Below are positions 6,009 to 7,678 of a stretch of DNA of 7,678 bases, piece after piece. Made by a program: the position numbers and the translations under genes. The stretch covers positions 27,219 to 34,896 of the forward strand of contig NYWC01000040.1 of NCBI GenBank assembly GCA_002684935.1, in the 5' to 3' direction. The notes under the pieces were generated by a model, which was not told the DNA's origin, made no database searches, and worked only from the letters and a program-made list of their open reading frames with translations. Numbering within the stretch: position 1 is the first letter of the stretch; the number at the start of each line of letters is the position of its first letter. Source of the stretch: Gammaproteobacteria bacterium. Its GTDB lineage: Bacteria; Pseudomonadota; Gammaproteobacteria; Pseudomonadales; Pseudohongiellaceae.

Positions 6009-6983
6009 ATGTTTGGAATCGGCAAATCAAAACAACCAGAACAATCCGCTTCGCCTGAAAACGAAGCGGGGCTGTTTGTCAGACTCAAGCAAGGCTTGAG
6101 CCGAACCCGTGGGCGCATTACAGAGGGTATTCAGTCCCTGGTCCTGGGACAGAAAAGCATTGATGACGAGCTGCTGGAAGAGGTGGAGACCCAATTACTT
6201 TCCGCCGATGTCGGGCTTGAGGCGAGCGATCAAATCATTGCGAATCTCAAAGACAAATTGGACCGCAAGCAACTCGCGGATGGCGATGCATTTCTGGAAG
6301 GGCTGAAGCACGAGCTGCAATTGATACTGGCACCTTGCAGCGAAGCGCTGAACATTCCTGACTCACCCGATCCATTCGTGATTTTAATAGTCGGTGTCAA
6401 CGGCGTTGGCAAGACAACCACAATAGGCAAGCTGGCCAAGCGTCTGCAATCTCAGGGTAAGAGTGTGATGTTGGCAGCGGGAGATACATTTCGCGCCGCA
6501 GCAGTCGAACAATTACAGGTGTGGGGCGAGCGGAATAATGTGCCAGTAGTCGCACAAGCCACTGGTGCAGACAGTGCTTCAGTTATTTTTGATGCGGCGC
6601 AATCTGCAAAAGCCAGAAACATCGAAGTCCTGATTGCCGATACAGCGGGGCGACTGCACACCAAAGACAATCTGATGCAGGAGCTGGAAAAAATAGTGCG
6701 CGTCCTGAAGAAGCAGGATGAGCGCTATCCGCAGGAAATCATGCTGGTGCTTGATGCCACTACAGGCCAGAACGCATTGAGCCAGGCAGAGAGTTTCAAT
6801 GCCGCCACTGAACTCTCCGGTCTCACTTTGACCAAGCTGGACGGAACCGCCAAGGGTGGTGTCGTTTTCGCACTGGCCAAACGTCTGCAGCTACCTATTC
6901 GATTTATTGGAGTGGGTGAGCAGGTCGATGATTTGCGCCCCTTTGATGCCAAACAATTCATTGCTGCCCTATTTAACGAATAA
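6009..6983 (+). CDS. ftsY: Signal recognition particle receptor FtsY
   Basis: A 324-residue SRP-type GTPase that receives SRP-bound ribosomes at the inner membrane and hands nascent membrane proteins to the translocon. The N domain spans about 20-110 (LFVRLKQGLSRTRGRITEG onward). The G domain has the P-loop GVNGVGKTTT (129-138), DTFRAAA (159-165), DTAGR (211-215), TKLDGTAKGG (275-284), and FIGVGEQVDDLRPFD (299-313) near the C terminus. The N-terminal A region is only about 20 residues, compared with the long acidic A domain of E. coli FtsY (497 aa). The amphipathic start of the N domain, which contacts lipid, is kept. No Shine-Dalgarno sequence precedes the ATG, and no other start codon (ATG, GTG or TTG) was seen in frame upstream. 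The gene leads the ftsY-ftsE-ftsX operon, with 17 nt to the expected ftsE start. Confidence 0.95.
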   Translation: MFGIGKSKQPEQSASPENEAGLFVRLKQGLSRTRGRITEGIQSLVLGQKSIDDELLEEVETQLLSADVGLEASDQIIANLKDKLDRKQLADGDAFLEGLKHELQLILAPCSEALNIPDSPDPFVILIVGVNGVGKTTTIGKLAKRLQSQGKSVMLAAGDTFRAAAVEQLQVWGERNNVPVVAQATGADSASVIFDAAQSAKARNIEVLIADTAGRLHTKDNLMQELEKIVRVLKKQDERYPQEIMLVLDATTGQNALSQAESFNAATELSGLTLTKLDGTAKGGVVFALAKRLQLPIRFIGVGEQVDDLRPFDAKQFIAALFNE

Positions 6984-7000
6984 TTTACCGATTAAGCTGA

Positions 7001-7661
7001 ACGATCAAGTTCGATAACGTCAGCGTGCGCTACCCAAAAGGTCTAGATGCACTGACCAACGTCAACTTTGAAATTAATAAAGGCGAAATGGTATTCCTCA
7101 CCGGGCACTCCGGTGCGGGCAAAAGCACCTTGCTGCGCCTCATCCTGGCACTGGAGCCGTGCTTCGCCGGCGAAGTAATCATCAACGGCGCTAATCTCGG
7201 CAGACTGCCGAGATCCAGGGTTCCTTTCCACCGCCGCCAGATCGGTGCCGTATTCCAGGATCATCAACTCTTGTTTGGTCGTAACGTCGGCGCGAATTTG
7301 GCCCTGCCCCTGGAGATAGCCGAATTCCCACCGGCGGAGGTGCGGCGTAGAGTCCGCGCGGCACTGGATAAAGTTGGCCTGATAAGTAAAGAAAAAATGC
7401 TGCCCCGCGCGCCTGTCTGGTGGTGAGCAACAACGCGTGGGCATCGCGCGCGCTGCAGTTAATGGGCCCCGCATCATCCTGGCCGATGAGCCTACGGGCA
7501 ATCTTGACCCGGAGCTGTCCGCCGAGGTCATGTCGATATTTGAGCAATTTAGCCATGTCGGCGTGAGCCTCCTTATCGCCAGCCATGACAAGTCGCTATT
7601 GGAAAATTTCCAGCATCGCTCCCTTGCCCTGGATCACGGCAGGTTAATATGCGATGGCTAG
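7001..7661 (+). pseudogene. ftsE: Cell division ATP-binding protein FtsE, frameshifted and without a standard start codon
   Basis: FtsE is the cytoplasmic ABC ATPase that works with FtsX to activate septal peptidoglycan hydrolases. Two frames together give about 219 residues (E. coli 222). The first frame (7001-7411) has IKFDNVSVRYPKG, Walker A GHSGAGKST (35-43) and the Q-loop VFQDHQLLF (Gln86). The second frame (7413-7661) has the signature LSGGEQQR (138-145), Walker B IILADEPTGNLD with Glu163, and the switch His195 in ASHD. One extra base lies between them, in the A6 run or the CCCCGCGCGCC run (7391-7413). Unshifted, the first frame ends at TGA 7424-7426. Homologues start MI(K/R)F; here the Met position is ACG (7001-7003), directly after in-frame TGA (6998-7000). 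The first usable start is GTG 7025, which lacks strand 1. No other decay is visible, so a sequence error or a very recent lesion is likely. Confidence 0.85.
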
Positions 7662-7678
7662 AATCAAGCAAAAGAGCA
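7654..7678 (+). CDS. ftsX: Cell division protein FtsX, N-terminal fragment (continues beyond the window)
   Basis: An ATG at 7654 overlaps the ftsE stop by 8 nt and opens a frame reading MARIKQKS up to the right edge. Position after ftsE, the short overlap and the basic N terminus fit FtsX, the membrane partner of FtsE, whose cytoplasmic start is Lys/Arg-rich. Only eight codons are visible, so the identity rests on gene order. An AGG lies about 10 nt upstream. Confidence 0.6.

Noticed and set aside
7386..7426. Programmed +1 frameshifting in ftsE
   Set aside because: There is no known slippery stop context (such as the prfB type), and the zero-frame stop lies well past the shift zone. I know of no recoding in ftsE. 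The missing ATG also points to error or decay.
7043..7591. Long minus-strand ORFs (182 and 131 aa) opposite ftsE
   Set aside because: They are antisense to a clear FtsE coding pattern and have no recognisable motif.

Overview
The window is a chromosomal segment of a gammaproteobacterium, probably marine or aquatic. The evidence is the ftsY-ftsE-ftsX order with rsmD divergent from ftsY, nearby coaD and mutM, and protein sequences of gammaproteobacterial type. Base composition looks close to even (estimated by eye) and is similar across the genes. I saw no insertion sequences, tRNA or rRNA genes, CRISPR arrays or phage genes.

Left part (1-2856, minus strand): an exported protein with tetratricopeptide-like repeats runs off the left edge. 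It has a good sigma70-type promoter and a leader of about 100 nt containing a strong hairpin. Upstream of it is a complete single gene for a hydantoinase A/oxoprolinase-family protein, with no HyuB partner in view. A short region of 88 bp separates this gene from mutM, which is divergent. That region holds a consensus -10 box for the hydantoinase gene and a perfect 15-nt palindrome over its TTG start codon.

Middle part (2857-5837): mutM (plus strand; base-excision repair glycosylase) faces coaD (minus strand; coenzyme A synthesis) across 30 bp that carry a likely shared hairpin terminator. Further right on the minus strand are a YheT-type alpha/beta hydrolase and rsmD (16S rRNA methyltransferase). 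These two overlap as TAATG. coaD appears to have its own promoter directly after the hydrolase stop.

Right part (6009-7678, plus strand): ftsY (SRP receptor), ftsE (divisome ABC ATPase) and the first codons of ftsX form the usual operon. ftsE is damaged as written. The codon expected to be its ATG is ACG, directly after an in-frame TGA, and one extra base near 7391-7413 shifts the frame just before the ABC signature motif. All ATPase motifs are otherwise present across the two frames. This is either a sequencing or assembly error or a very recent inactivation.

Most of the window is ordinary housekeeping DNA. I found no convincing new multi-gene system. The points most worth a second look are the double lesion in ftsE, the palindrome over the hydantoinase start, and the leader hairpin of the exported repeat protein.
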